Below the pieces are notes generated by a model. It was not told the DNA's origin and did not search any database. It worked only from the letters and a program-made list of their open reading frames with translations. A stretch of DNA of 64,000 nt, taken from Bacteroides thetaiotaomicron VPI-5482 (GTDB lineage: Bacteria; Bacteroidota; Bacteroidia; Bacteroidales; Bacteroidaceae). Positions 16,015-24,230 of the stretch are shown piece by piece. The position numbers and the translations under genes are program-made. The DNA is taken from NCBI RefSeq assembly GCF_000011065.1, contig NC_004663.1:5952001-6016000 (forward strand). Direction: 5' to 3'. Position 1 is the first letter of the stretch. Every line of letters begins with the position of its first letter.

Positions 16015-16068
16015 TTTTGCAGAAATTCGTCAGGCAGAACAATGATTACCGTCTGCACGATTTAATTT

Positions 16069-16821
16069 TCAAGTATTGTTGTGAAAGTGGAAATCTCCTT
16101 TGTCCGGCACGTCAATAGGAATGTCGCATGGGACATTAACACGCAAATTGGCTTCCAGATATTCTATATCAGCGTTGCGCAATTCGTATGGGAAAGAAGA
16201 CTTAATGAATATCGCTCTGTCGCGACGGGAGACTCCAAGCCGTTCACCGATATTCCAAGCTAAGTGTCTTAAAGAGGGAGAACTGATCTTTGCTTCTTTC
16301 GTTGAATGGATTGGCTGACAATCGTTAACCCGGTTTTCAGCAATGCACTCTATATTCCGGAATAGTGTGCTGATATTCTCTTTTGAGAGATATTTCGAGG
16401 TCTTTTCCACTACATATTCGCGGATAGCTATCATGGTGTCCCTTTTTCGTTTCACCTCCTTCAGTTGCTCTTTCACAAGAATGCTCTCATATCTCTCCAA
16501 ACTATCAGGTATCTGTTCCTCTTCTACTGAATCTTGATTAGCATTTTGATGGCTGCTTTCTTGTGAACATTCGCTTTGTACTTGCTTATTTGTAGTACTA
16601 CTTGAGATTGTCGTAAAAAGCCCTGCCATTACTTTGCGGAATATGGCAAAGGTCAAAATAAGCATTACCAAAGAGATAATAAAAATGGTGGCATCAAATA
16701 GGATGTTGTGATTGAACTTTTCACCGATATTGTATGCGGTGAGTGCCGAGAGTGAAACGATGACCACTCCAGCCAAACTGCTGATATCAGCTGCTTTCTG
16801 AACTTGTATATTATTCTCCAT
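16069..16821 (-). CDS. Membrane protein of the mobile element, function unknown
   Basis: Two hydrophobic segments lie near the N-terminus (residues about 15-32, LAGVVIVSLSALTAYNI, and 40-62, FDATIFIISLVMLILTFAIF). A charged, partly Gln/Ser-rich linker follows, then a soluble C-terminal domain of about 130 residues (LRHLAWNIGERLGVSRRDRA, FPYELRNADIEYLEANLRV). I recognise no family. It sits between the integrase and the HTH/ATPase pair on the same strand. Its own upstream region carries paired palindromes. Confidence 0.65.
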   Translation of the reverse strand: MENNIQVQKAADISSLAGVVIVSLSALTAYNIGEKFNHNILFDATIFIISLVMLILTFAIFRKVMAGLFTTISSSTTNKQVQSECSQESSHQNANQDSVEEEQIPDSLERYESILVKEQLKEVKRKRDTMIAIREYVVEKTSKYLSKENISTLFRNIECIAENRVNDCQPIHSTKEAKISSPSLRHLAWNIGERLGVSRRDRAIFIKSSFPYELRNADIEYLEANLRVNVPCDIPIDVPDKGDFHFHNNT

Positions 16822-16874
16822 ATAGTTGTGATTGTTTACAATTTTATGGCGTAAAGTTCAGCACTAATTTCCAT

Positions 16875-16965
16875 ATAACCATAAATACTAATGGTTATTG
16901 GACTGATATTCACAAATAATTATGGTTAGAATATGAATCATACTCAAAAATCATACTCTAACCAT
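16875..16965. promoter_or_regulatory. Two palindromes with shared AACCAT arms between element genes
   Basis: ATAACCAT (16875-16882) and ATGGTTAT (16891-16898) form a perfect 8-bp inverted repeat. Further on, a 15-base arm at 16922-16936 pairs with 16951-16965 at 14 of 15 positions, again built on ATGGTTA. The layout suits operator sites for an element regulator upstream of the membrane-protein gene, or a terminator for the integrase gene. Confidence 0.5.
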
Positions 16966-16987
16966 ATAAAAGAGGTAATAATGACCG

Positions 16988-18106
16988 TTAATCCTTACGG
17001 ATCAAGGAAATTTTGTTGCTGGCTTTTCGCTTGTTGCTATCCACCACTTTCATGTATCGTTGGGTTGTGGTGATGCTCTTGTGTGCCATGATGCTTTGGA
17101 TGGTTCGGATGTCTGTTCCGGCAGCAGCCTGTAAAGTGGCGAATGTCCTTCGATATGAGTGGAAGGTGATGTTTTTGGTGATACCTGCGGCTCGGATCCA
17201 CTCTTTCATGGGGTATTGCGTCCAGCATCTTTTCAATCCTTTGAATACCAGCCCTGTCTTTTCGGGAGAATAACCAATCAATTGCAAGGCTTCGTCACTA
17301 ATGGGGATGATGTCTTCTGTCTTTGTCTTTTGAGTGACGGTGTGGACGCATTTTCCTCCGGCAGCAAAGTCCACGATTTCTTCCCATCGCAATGTGAGAA
17401 TATCGCTGATTCTCAGACTTGTCAGACAAGAGAATAACGAGGCTGTTTTCAGAACCGGTATTTTGCAAGGTGTTTCTGCCAATCTGTACAGTTCATCTAC
17501 GCTTAGGTAGTCTTTCACTACATCTTCCGGCTCTATCTTGTCCAAGAAATCATTTACATTGGAGTGAATTAACTTGTTGCGATAGAGTATTTTGAGAAAT
17601 CCTCTGAATGTGGACCAGTAGCCCACAGCCGAATTGCGTGATATGGGACGCTCAGGACGTCTAAGCTGTTTCGCATTAAGCAGATACTCTCTGAACTTGT
17701 TGCATAAGTCCACATCGATTTCCTCGAATGAACATTTTCCACCCACGAAATTGAAAAAATGCAGATATACGAACTCCCATTTCTGGTCGTGCTTGCGGAG
17801 TGTCTTCTTATAATAGGCAAGAAAATCTCCTTTCATCTTGCTCTTGTCAAAGAAATCGTACCGCTCATTTACGATGGATTCAAAGCGTCGGCATCGGATA
17901 GCTTCTGCTTTTTCCGACATGACGGCATTAAAGTTCTGTTCCCGTTGGTTCTTTGGTTCGGCATAGATGTAGATGCCCAAAGATTCATGACGGATTACCT
18001 TCATACTTTCTTTGTCGCGATAACCGGGATAATAATCCAGATAGAACGACAACATGTTTTTCTTTAGAGGTCTTGTCCTCAATGTTACAGTTTTACATTC
18101 GTGCAT
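16988..18106 (-). CDS. Tyrosine integrase of the element (Bacteroides type)
   Basis: The 372-aa protein has an arm-binding N-terminus, a SAM-like core-binding domain (FLAYYKKTLRKHDQKWEF, residues about 95-200) and a catalytic domain. Catalytic residues are Arg in TSLRISDILTL, His-x-x-Arg in HSYRRTFATL, His in MAHKSITTT and Tyr in QRYMKVVD. This is the usual form of integrases of Bacteroides conjugative and mobilizable transposons. It is unlike the recombinase at 12600 in sequence and length. It lies 1.9 kb from the mnmE 3' end, the presumed attachment site. Confidence 0.9.
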   Translation of the reverse strand: MHECKTVTLRTRPLKKNMLSFYLDYYPGYRDKESMKVIRHESLGIYIYAEPKNQREQNFNAVMSEKAEAIRCRRFESIVNERYDFFDKSKMKGDFLAYYKKTLRKHDQKWEFVYLHFFNFVGGKCSFEEIDVDLCNKFREYLLNAKQLRRPERPISRNSAVGYWSTFRGFLKILYRNKLIHSNVNDFLDKIEPEDVVKDYLSVDELYRLAETPCKIPVLKTASLFSCLTSLRISDILTLRWEEIVDFAAGGKCVHTVTQKTKTEDIIPISDEALQLIGYSPEKTGLVFKGLKRCWTQYPMKEWIRAAGITKNITFHSYRRTFATLQAAAGTDIRTIQSIMAHKSITTTQRYMKVVDSNKRKASNKISLIRKD

Positions 18107-18138
18107 AATGATATGTTTTTATAATTGGTGATTAATTT

Positions 18139-18160
18139 GTTGCAAACCAATACAATGAAA
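18139..18160 (-). promoter_or_regulatory. Shared upstream element, copy before the integrase gene
   Basis: Partner of 15993-16014 (19 of 22 bases the same), 33 bases before the integrase start. On the minus strand it contains TTGGTTTGC, similar to a Bacteroides -7 box. Confidence 0.55.
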
Positions 18161-18214
18161 CAATGCTGATGGCTGCCATTGCTGAAAATGATTCTTGTCT
18201 GTGCGGAATAATTC

Positions 18215-19675
18215 TCAGATACCGGATTTTTCAGCCATCACCTTGTCAAAATCCTCTTTCAACAGGAACATGGGCTTTCCGTGATGCATCTTCCGTATCT
18301 TGTTATACCTCGCATAATTGTAGACATCATCCCTGCGGAGACTATATTTTTCCATTGCTTCGGCTACGCTGTAATACATTTCCCGTTGGTCGAAACCTCC
18401 GCTTTTGATAATGTCGATATGGTCTTTTGAATATTGGACTTTGCCATAAACAACACGGGACGGGATTTTATGGCGATGTACAAATGAGCATCTGGCATCT
18501 TTGCTCATACCATAGATTTCCTCCATTTGTTCCGCACTAATCCATTCCTTTATATTGTCTGCAGCCTTGTATTTGGCGAAGAATCTGTCAACTGACAGTT
18601 GCTCGTAATAATTGAACCCACCATGACTGATTTTAGGAATGTCGTTTTCACGGCATAGCTTGCAAATGGTTTTCCTGTTCATATGATAAGTTGCCGCAAT
18701 TTGCTCGGATGAGTAATAACCTTCAGGGATTACAAAGGTCTCTTTCGGCAGGTCGCTTTTCTTTTCCCGTTTCTTGGGTGTATATGTTCCATCACGATGC
18801 TCTATATAGACTTTGTCAAACTCGGAACGTTGCACCATTGTCCGGCTTCCTTGCTTGAACCGTTTGATGTCGTATTTGTTGACATAGTAGCTGATATTAA
18901 TTTTAGTAAGTCCGTATTTCTCGGTGATTTCATCGTAGGTATAATAGTCGGGATTCAGCTTCTCCTGCTTTTCCTTAATCGCGTCTATATGGGCACGGGA
19001 ATAATACACCTCGTGGTGGCGGTTGATTCGGGGAATATTGTACCGCAGGGCAAAGGTAGCAACAGCATTACGGCTCATACCGTACTTTTCCATGACCTGC
19101 TCCGGGGTATAATAACAGGCCGGATTGATTTCTTCGGCAAGGTCGGCAAAATACTTGTCTATAAGGGTGCGGTTGTAGAACACACGATTGCCTTCTTCAA
19201 CCTTAGGGATGTTGTATAACTTGCATCGACGATACAGTGTTTTCTTCTGAATTTGGAACTTCTCCAGAATCTCATTGGTAGTGTAATAAAGAACGGTCTG
19301 TTTTCTTCCATAACTCCGTTTCTTATAACCGGGTGCATCATCAAACATTTTTTCAATGTCCGACTTGCGGATAATGGTACGCCCGCGAAGTTGCAGTGCC
19401 CGAATGATACCGGTAGCCATGTGCCGATAGATGGTCGCACGGCTAATACCTAAAAGGGTTGCGGTTTCGGCAGGGGAGAGATACAACTTGCTTCCTACGA
19501 TACCGACTTCCTGCATGGGCTGCTCATTTTGCCGTTCCTCGTATTCCTGTAACCTCTGCTTCCGCTTCTTCTCTTTGTACGCTTTTTCATTGCACGATTT
19601 GCTGCAATAGCGTGTTACCATCGTGTGTGCTATAAATGGTTTGCCGCACCACTGGCATTTTCTTTGGATTTCCAT
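18215..19675 (-). CDS. Protein of seven tandem helix-turn-helix modules with N-terminal zinc-ribbon motif
   Basis: The N-terminus has a CQWCGKPF...RYCSKSC motif (four Cys, probably zinc-binding). Seven repeats of about 50-60 residues follow, each on the excisionase/MerR-like plan 'hYoosEohEKYGhoRoTlYR...IP...G...h..pDhDKhF' (h hydrophobic, o polar). Repeat starts are LYLSPAETATLLG, LYYTTNEILEKFQ, CYYTPEQVMEKYG, DYYTYDEITEKYG, GYYSSEQIAATYH, EWISAEQMEEIYG and MYYSVAEAMEKYS. It lies beside the integrase. Three 17-base direct repeats lie directly upstream. A role in excision or in organising DNA at the element end is inferred. Confidence 0.8.
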   Translation of the reverse strand: MEIQRKCQWCGKPFIAHTMVTRYCSKSCNEKAYKEKKRKQRLQEYEERQNEQPMQEVGIVGSKLYLSPAETATLLGISRATIYRHMATGIIRALQLRGRTIIRKSDIEKMFDDAPGYKKRSYGRKQTVLYYTTNEILEKFQIQKKTLYRRCKLYNIPKVEEGNRVFYNRTLIDKYFADLAEEINPACYYTPEQVMEKYGMSRNAVATFALRYNIPRINRHHEVYYSRAHIDAIKEKQEKLNPDYYTYDEITEKYGLTKINISYYVNKYDIKRFKQGSRTMVQRSEFDKVYIEHRDGTYTPKKREKKSDLPKETFVIPEGYYSSEQIAATYHMNRKTICKLCRENDIPKISHGGFNYYEQLSVDRFFAKYKAADNIKEWISAEQMEEIYGMSKDARCSFVHRHKIPSRVVYGKVQYSKDHIDIIKSGGFDQREMYYSVAEAMEKYSLRRDDVYNYARYNKIRKMHHGKPMFLLKEDFDKVMAEKSGI

Positions 19676-19706
19676 ATATTAGTCGCCTTTAATTTCGCCT
19701 ATTCTG

Positions 19707-19788
19707 TCTCAATGCGTCTCACAATTTCTCATAGCGTCTCACACTGTGTCTTCTATAGCGGTTCCGCTCATTCTCATAGCGTCTCACA
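19707..19788 (+). repeat. Three direct repeats TCTCATAGCGTCTCACA upstream of the HTH-array gene
   Basis: Copies are at 19707-19723 (two bases differ), 19727-19743 and 19772-19788 (identical to each other). The first two are 20 bases apart start to start; the third is a further 45. A related inverted motif, CGCTATGATGAG, is at 19804-19815. They are candidate binding sites for the HTH-array protein or arm sites for the integrase. Confidence 0.7.
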
Positions 19789-19910
19789 TCGTGTCCAAGA
19801 TGTCGCTATGATGAGTGCGAAGTGTCCGCTTAATTGTTCGGCGGTAGAATTATGGTACAAAATAATGCTGGAAATCCGCAACCAGTCAGATTTGACTGAA
19901 AAACATATAA

Positions 19911-19945
19911 AAAGAAAAGCCGCTGGTTATCAGCGACTTTCTTCT
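19911..19945. terminator. Bidirectional terminator-like hairpin downstream of mnmE
   Basis: AAGAAAAGCCGCTG pairs with CAGCGACTTTCTT around GTTAT, with a small bulge. A-rich and T-rich flanks make it usable from either strand; it lies 37 bases after the mnmE stop. Confidence 0.6.
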
Positions 19946-19981
19946 AATTGGCTATGGTTATTTATGGCTGTTTACAAGCCG

Positions 19982-21379
19982 TCATTTGCCGATGCAAAAA
20001 TGCTGAAAAATATTCTGAAGCACCATATCATTTGTCACTTCCCCTGCAATATCCGAAATAAAGAAAATGCACTCTCGTATATCCTGCGAAAGAAAATCTC
20101 CGGATATATGTGAATCAAGCCCATCCTGCACCCGGTGGATAGCATCTAAAGCTTTACTTAAAGCTTCATAATGCCTTACGTTTGTCACAATAATATCATT
20201 TTGTGTTACCGTAGGCAGATGTGCTGCGTTAATAAGCATCTTTTGTAACTCGTCGGTCTGTCTACGTTCTTTTGCCGATATGAAGATAGACTTCGTGTAT
20301 TCTTTAGGGAAGTTCTTTAATAAAGCAGATAATTCTTCTTTCTGCATTTCCTCAATCAAATCCGCTTTGTTGAATACAACAATTAGTTGCTTCTCTTCAC
20401 AACGAGGAATGATCTTTTCTGATAATTGCTTTATCTGAGAAGATGCATCAGATGAATCAACCATCCAAAGTACAATCTCCGCTTGATCCAACTTCTGGAA
20501 TGTACGTTCAATACCAAGGCTTTCAATGGTATCATTTGTTTCCCGGATTCCGGCAGTATCAATGAATCGGAAAGTGATGCCACCTATATTAATAGTATCT
20601 TCAATGACATCACGCGTGGTACCATGAATATCACTGACGATTGCTTTATCCTCGTTCAGTAATACATTCAGTAAAGTAGATTTCCCCGCATTCGTTTCAC
20701 CGATGATAGCCACCGGAACACCATTCTTAATGGCATTCCCTACATTGAATGAATGAACCAGCCGTGAGATAACCTGCTCTATTTCATCTGCGAGTTTTCG
20801 CAATGCCGAACGATCAGCAAACTCCACATCTTCTTCGCTGAAGTCAAGTTCCAGTTCGATCATGGAAGTGAAGTTTAGCAACTTACTTCGTAGGTCCGTT
20901 AACTCTTTGCTAAAACCTCCCCGCATCTGACTCATGGCCAAACGATGAGTGGCTGCGGAAGAAGATGCAATCAAATCGGCTACAGCCTCCGCCTGACTTA
21001 AGTCCATCTTTCCGTTGAGGAACGCGCGTTGGGTATATTCTCCCGGTTGAGCCATACGGCAACCGTTCTTAATCAACAACTGCATTACTTGCTGAAGAAT
21101 ATAGGAAGAACCATGACACGTGATTTCTGTACTATCCTCTCCCGTATAGGAATGAGGAGCCCGGAAAAGACTCACAAGGACTTCGTCTATGACTTCTTCT
21201 CCATTATAAATACGCCCGAATGTCAGCGTATAAGGCTTTTGTTCGCTAAGTAATTTGCCGGCTTTGGCCGGTTGGAAGATGCGGCTTGTAATAGAAATAG
21301 CTTCAGGACCGGAAACACGGATGCTTCCGATGGCCCCTCCTTGAGCGGTAGCAATAGCGCAGATAGTATCTTGATTCAT
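19982..21379 (-). CDS. mnmE: tRNA modification GTPase MnmE (TrmE)
   Basis: MnmE, with MnmG, modifies U34 of certain tRNAs (cmnm5U). The N-terminal tetrahydrofolate-binding domain begins DTICAIATAQGGAIGSIRVSG. The G domain, within the helical domain, has the P-loop GETNAGKST, DIHGTTRDV (G2), DTAGIRE (G3) and NKAD (G4). The C-terminal FCIGK supplies the invariant Cys motif CxGK. The frame is open to 21403, but ATG 21379 (MNQDT) gives the usual length of 465 aa. A -7 box lies just upstream. The 3' end is intact although it abuts the mobile element. Confidence 0.96.
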   Translation of the reverse strand: MNQDTICAIATAQGGAIGSIRVSGPEAISITSRIFQPAKAGKLLSEQKPYTLTFGRIYNGEEVIDEVLVSLFRAPHSYTGEDSTEITCHGSSYILQQVMQLLIKNGCRMAQPGEYTQRAFLNGKMDLSQAEAVADLIASSSAATHRLAMSQMRGGFSKELTDLRSKLLNFTSMIELELDFSEEDVEFADRSALRKLADEIEQVISRLVHSFNVGNAIKNGVPVAIIGETNAGKSTLLNVLLNEDKAIVSDIHGTTRDVIEDTINIGGITFRFIDTAGIRETNDTIESLGIERTFQKLDQAEIVLWMVDSSDASSQIKQLSEKIIPRCEEKQLIVVFNKADLIEEMQKEELSALLKNFPKEYTKSIFISAKERRQTDELQKMLINAAHLPTVTQNDIIVTNVRHYEALSKALDAIHRVQDGLDSHISGDFLSQDIRECIFFISDIAGEVTNDMVLQNIFQHFCIGK

Positions 21380-21400
21380 TATATTTCTTTTTGGATGATG

Positions 21401-21408
21401 CAAAGATA
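21401..21408 (-). promoter_or_regulatory. -7 promoter element of mnmE
   Basis: TATCTTTG on the minus strand fits TAnnTTTG and lies 22 bases upstream of the chosen ATG at 21379, which supports that start over the longer frame. Confidence 0.6.
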
Positions 21409-21511
21409 ATTGTTTCTAAGTAAAAAAAGTAAGATTAGACACAACTTGTGCTTTATTTGTTTATATTTGCTGCCGTTCAAACAATGCACATACAAAATAC
21501 AATGATAGTCT

Positions 21512-23419
21512 ATGGAGCCGGATACAAACTTATATTCACCGAATGAGAATAATGAAATCATACGGGAAAATTCACAAAAGATACTTTCTGTACTTGCCGC
21601 ACATCAAATAGCTTTATGGGAATATGACATTCCGACAGGGAAATGTAGCTTCACGGACGATTACTTCCGTACGTTAGGCTTGAAAGAGGCGGGGGTAGTC
21701 TTTAAAGATATTAATGACTTTTACCATTTCGCATACCCCGAAGATATAAATGCCTATCAGACAGCTTTTGCTAAAATGCTTGCTTCGGAGTCCAAAGCAT
21801 CTCAGATACAGGTTCGTTGTGTCGGAGAGCATGGTGAAGTGATTTGGCTGGAAGATCATTTCTTGTCTTATAAAGGGAATGAAGAAGGAGATCCGGATAA
21901 ACTGTTGGCATATACTGTAAATGTTACCTCCCAGTGTGAAAAGGAACAGCATATTAAACATCTGGAAGAACATAACCGTAAAATAATAGAAGCTTTACCC
22001 GAATTTATCTTCATCTTTGACGAAAATTTCTTTATAACGGATGTGCTGATGGCGCCGGGTACGATTCTGCTGCATCCGGTAGAAGTGCTGAAAGGAGCGG
22101 ACGGGCGCAGTATTTATTCTCCGGAAGTAAGTGATTTGTTTCTTTGCAATATTCGCGAATGCCTGAAGGACGGGAAGCTGAAAGAGATTGAATATCCGTT
22201 GGAAGTGGATGGGAGTAAACATTATTTTCAGGCACGCATCGCTCCGTTTGAAGGTAACACCGTGCTGGCGTTAATACACGATATTGGTGACCGTATCCGT
22301 CGTTCCGAGGAATTAATTGAAGCGAAACGACGTGCAGAGGATGCCGACCGGATGAAGTCTGTATTTCTCGCAAATATGAGTCATGAGATTCGTACTCCGC
22401 TGAATGCTATTGTGGGATTTTCGGAGATTATGGCTTTAACGGAGAATGAAGAGGAAAAACATGAATATCTGGAGATTATCCAGAAGAATAGCAATCTGCT
22501 GTTGCAGTTGATCAATGATATTTTGGATTTGTCCCGCATCGAATCCGGTAAATCGGAGATGCACTTCCAGCAAGTCGAAATAGCTGGCTTGGTGGATGAA
22601 GTGGAGAAGGTGCATCAGTTAAAGATGAAGTTGAATGTGGACTTGAAAGTGGTTCGTCCGCAAGGAGAGTTTTGGACTTCTACCGATCGAAACCGTGTGA
22701 TGCAGGTACTCTTCAATTTTTTATCCAATGCCATTAAGAATACTGAAACGGGAAGTATCACATTGGGATTGAAGCAGGAGGGAGACTGGCTGAAACTGTT
22801 TGTCAGCGATACGGGCTGTGGAATTCCGGAAGAGAAACTTCCTCAAATCTTTACTCGTTTTGAAAAACTGAATGACTTTGTGCAAGGTACCGGACTGGGG
22901 CTTTCTATTTGCAAGAGTATTGTAGAACGTCTCGGTGGCCGTATTGAAGTTAGCTCGGAACTGGGACAAGGTAGTACGTTTGCGCTTTATCTGCCTTATC
23001 AGGAGATACCGGTAGAAGTTGCCGAACGGAGTCTTTCTACTAAGATTGATTCTGAATCCGTACGTCATAAAAAGATTTTGGTTGTGGAGGATATCGAATC
23101 GAACTTTGCCCAGTTGAATATCTTACTGAAGAAAGAGTATACTATTCTGTGGGTGCGTAACGGACAGGAAGCAATCAATAGCTTTATTCGGGAAAAACCG
23201 GACTTGATATTAATGGATATTCGTATGCCTGTGATGGATGGCATTCAGGCTACAGAGAAGATTCGAACTATTTCTCTTTCGGTTCCTATTATTGCAGTCA
23301 CAGCCTATGCGTTCTATACGGAACAGCAACAGGCTATTCAGGCTGGATGCAATGCAGTTATCTCCAAACCATATTCTTTGGAGAAACTGAAAGAAACGAT
23401 AGAAACCTATATCGGATAA
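21512..23419 (+). CDS. Hybrid sensor histidine kinase with C-terminal receiver domain
   Basis: The 635-aa protein has two PAS-type sensor domains (LWEYDIPTGKCSFTDDYF from about residue 33, and ALPEFIFIFDENFFITDV from about 158). A HisKA domain follows with the phospho-acceptor in MSHEIRTPLN (about 291), then an HATPase domain with SDTGCGIPE and GTGLGLSICKSIV. The receiver domain has LVVEDIESN and the acceptor Asp in LILMDIRMPVMDG (about 570). No transmembrane segment is evident, so it is probably a cytosolic sensor. There is no DNA-binding output domain and no partner regulator beside it; the target is unknown. Confidence 0.92.
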   Translation: MEPDTNLYSPNENNEIIRENSQKILSVLAAHQIALWEYDIPTGKCSFTDDYFRTLGLKEAGVVFKDINDFYHFAYPEDINAYQTAFAKMLASESKASQIQVRCVGEHGEVIWLEDHFLSYKGNEEGDPDKLLAYTVNVTSQCEKEQHIKHLEEHNRKIIEALPEFIFIFDENFFITDVLMAPGTILLHPVEVLKGADGRSIYSPEVSDLFLCNIRECLKDGKLKEIEYPLEVDGSKHYFQARIAPFEGNTVLALIHDIGDRIRRSEELIEAKRRAEDADRMKSVFLANMSHEIRTPLNAIVGFSEIMALTENEEEKHEYLEIIQKNSNLLLQLINDILDLSRIESGKSEMHFQQVEIAGLVDEVEKVHQLKMKLNVDLKVVRPQGEFWTSTDRNRVMQVLFNFLSNAIKNTETGSITLGLKQEGDWLKLFVSDTGCGIPEEKLPQIFTRFEKLNDFVQGTGLGLSICKSIVERLGGRIEVSSELGQGSTFALYLPYQEIPVEVAERSLSTKIDSESVRHKKILVVEDIESNFAQLNILLKKEYTILWVRNGQEAINSFIREKPDLILMDIRMPVMDGIQATEKIRTISLSVPIIAVTAYAFYTEQQQAIQAGCNAVISKPYSLEKLKETIETYIG

Positions 23420-23453
23420 TTAATTTTCTAAAAGGAGACCAACATTCTGAAAG

Positions 23454-23487
23454 TTAGATTGTTATTAAAGTAATAATAACAATCTAA
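23454..23487 (+). terminator. AT-rich hairpin after the hybrid kinase gene
   Basis: A perfect 14-bp stem (TTAGATTGTTATTA at 23454-23467; its complement at 23474-23487) with a 6-base loop is followed by TTTTTG. This fits an intrinsic terminator, though it is only 13 bases before the next start codon and could also regulate that gene. Confidence 0.6.
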
Positions 23488-23500
23488 TTTTTGTTGGAAT

Positions 23501-24160
23501 ATGGAGAAAGTGAAAAAGATAGTCCTCATCGGAGCTAGCGGCTTTGTTGGTTCCGCTCTGCTAAATGAGGCATTGAATCGTGGCTTTGAAGTGACAGCTG
23601 TAGTTCGTCATCCCGAGAAAATAAAGATAGAGAACGAGCATCTGAAAGTAAAGAAAGCGGATGTCTCTTCGCTCGATGAAGTTTGCGAAGTTTGCAAAGG
23701 AGCGGATGCCGTTATCAGTGCATTCAATCCGGGATGGAATAATCCTGATATATATGACGAAACCATCAAAGTATATCTGACTATCATTGATGGAGTGAAG
23801 AAAGCGGGAGTAAATCGCTTCCTGATGGTAGGTGGTGCCGGCTCACTGTTTATTGCGCCGGGATTGCGACTGATGGATTCGGGTGAAGTTCCTGAGAATA
23901 TCCTGCCCGGAGTTAAAGCTTTGGGAGAGTTTTACTTGAATTTCCTGATGAAGGAGAAAGAGATTGACTGGGTATTTTTCTCTCCGGCAGCAGATATGAG
24001 GCCGGGAGTACGCACCGGACGTTACCGTTTGGGCAAAGATGATATGATTGTGGATATCGTGGGTAACAGCCATATTTCTGTAGAAGACTATGCGGCTGCA
24101 ATGATCGATGAGTTGGAACATCCCAAGCATCACCAAGAGAGATTTACGATTGGATATTAA
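23501..24160 (+). CDS. NAD(P)-dependent oxidoreductase/epimerase-like protein
   Basis: A single Rossmann domain of 219 aa begins VLIGASGFVGSALLNEAL, the glycine-rich dinucleotide-binding loop of atypical short-chain dehydrogenases (NAD(P)H-binding/NmrA-like family). AVVRHPEKI at the end of beta-2 suggests NADP preference. VKKADVSSLDEV and AVISAFNPGW follow the usual plan. It probably reduces or senses a small metabolite; the substrate cannot be named. It stands alone between two terminators. Confidence 0.82.
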   Translation: MEKVKKIVLIGASGFVGSALLNEALNRGFEVTAVVRHPEKIKIENEHLKVKKADVSSLDEVCEVCKGADAVISAFNPGWNNPDIYDETIKVYLTIIDGVKKAGVNRFLMVGGAGSLFIAPGLRLMDSGEVPENILPGVKALGEFYLNFLMKEKEIDWVFFSPAADMRPGVRTGRYRLGKDDMIVDIVGNSHISVEDYAAAMIDELEHPKHHQERFTIGY

Positions 24161-24164
24161 TGAA

Positions 24165-24210
24165 AAAATGGCTTGAAACATACAATACAGAGTATGATTC
24201 AAGCCATTTT
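24165..24210. terminator. Bidirectional terminator between converging genes
   Basis: AAAATGGCTTGAA (24165-24177) pairs perfectly with TTCAAGCCATTTT (24198-24210); inner CATAC/GTATG extend the stem. It separates the converging oxidoreductase and uridine phosphorylase genes and serves both. Confidence 0.8.
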
Positions 24211-24230
24211 GTTATGATGGATATATTATC

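Larger units (their letters stand above)
19676..19981. other. Element end / mnmE 3' flank, non-coding
   Basis: This 306-base segment separates the HTH-array gene from mnmE. It contains the three direct repeats (19707-19788), a small perfect hairpin (CAGTCA at 19883-19888 with TGACTG at 19893-19898) and a bidirectional terminator-like hairpin (19911-19945). The element boundary (att) probably falls here or within the last codons of mnmE, but the matching att copy is not in the window. Confidence 0.5.

Noticed and set aside
19625..20113. 162-codon plus-strand frame across the element/mnmE junction
   Set aside because: It overlaps the end of mnmE and of the HTH-array gene on the opposite strand and is Ser/His-rich from the direct repeats; no family resemblance.
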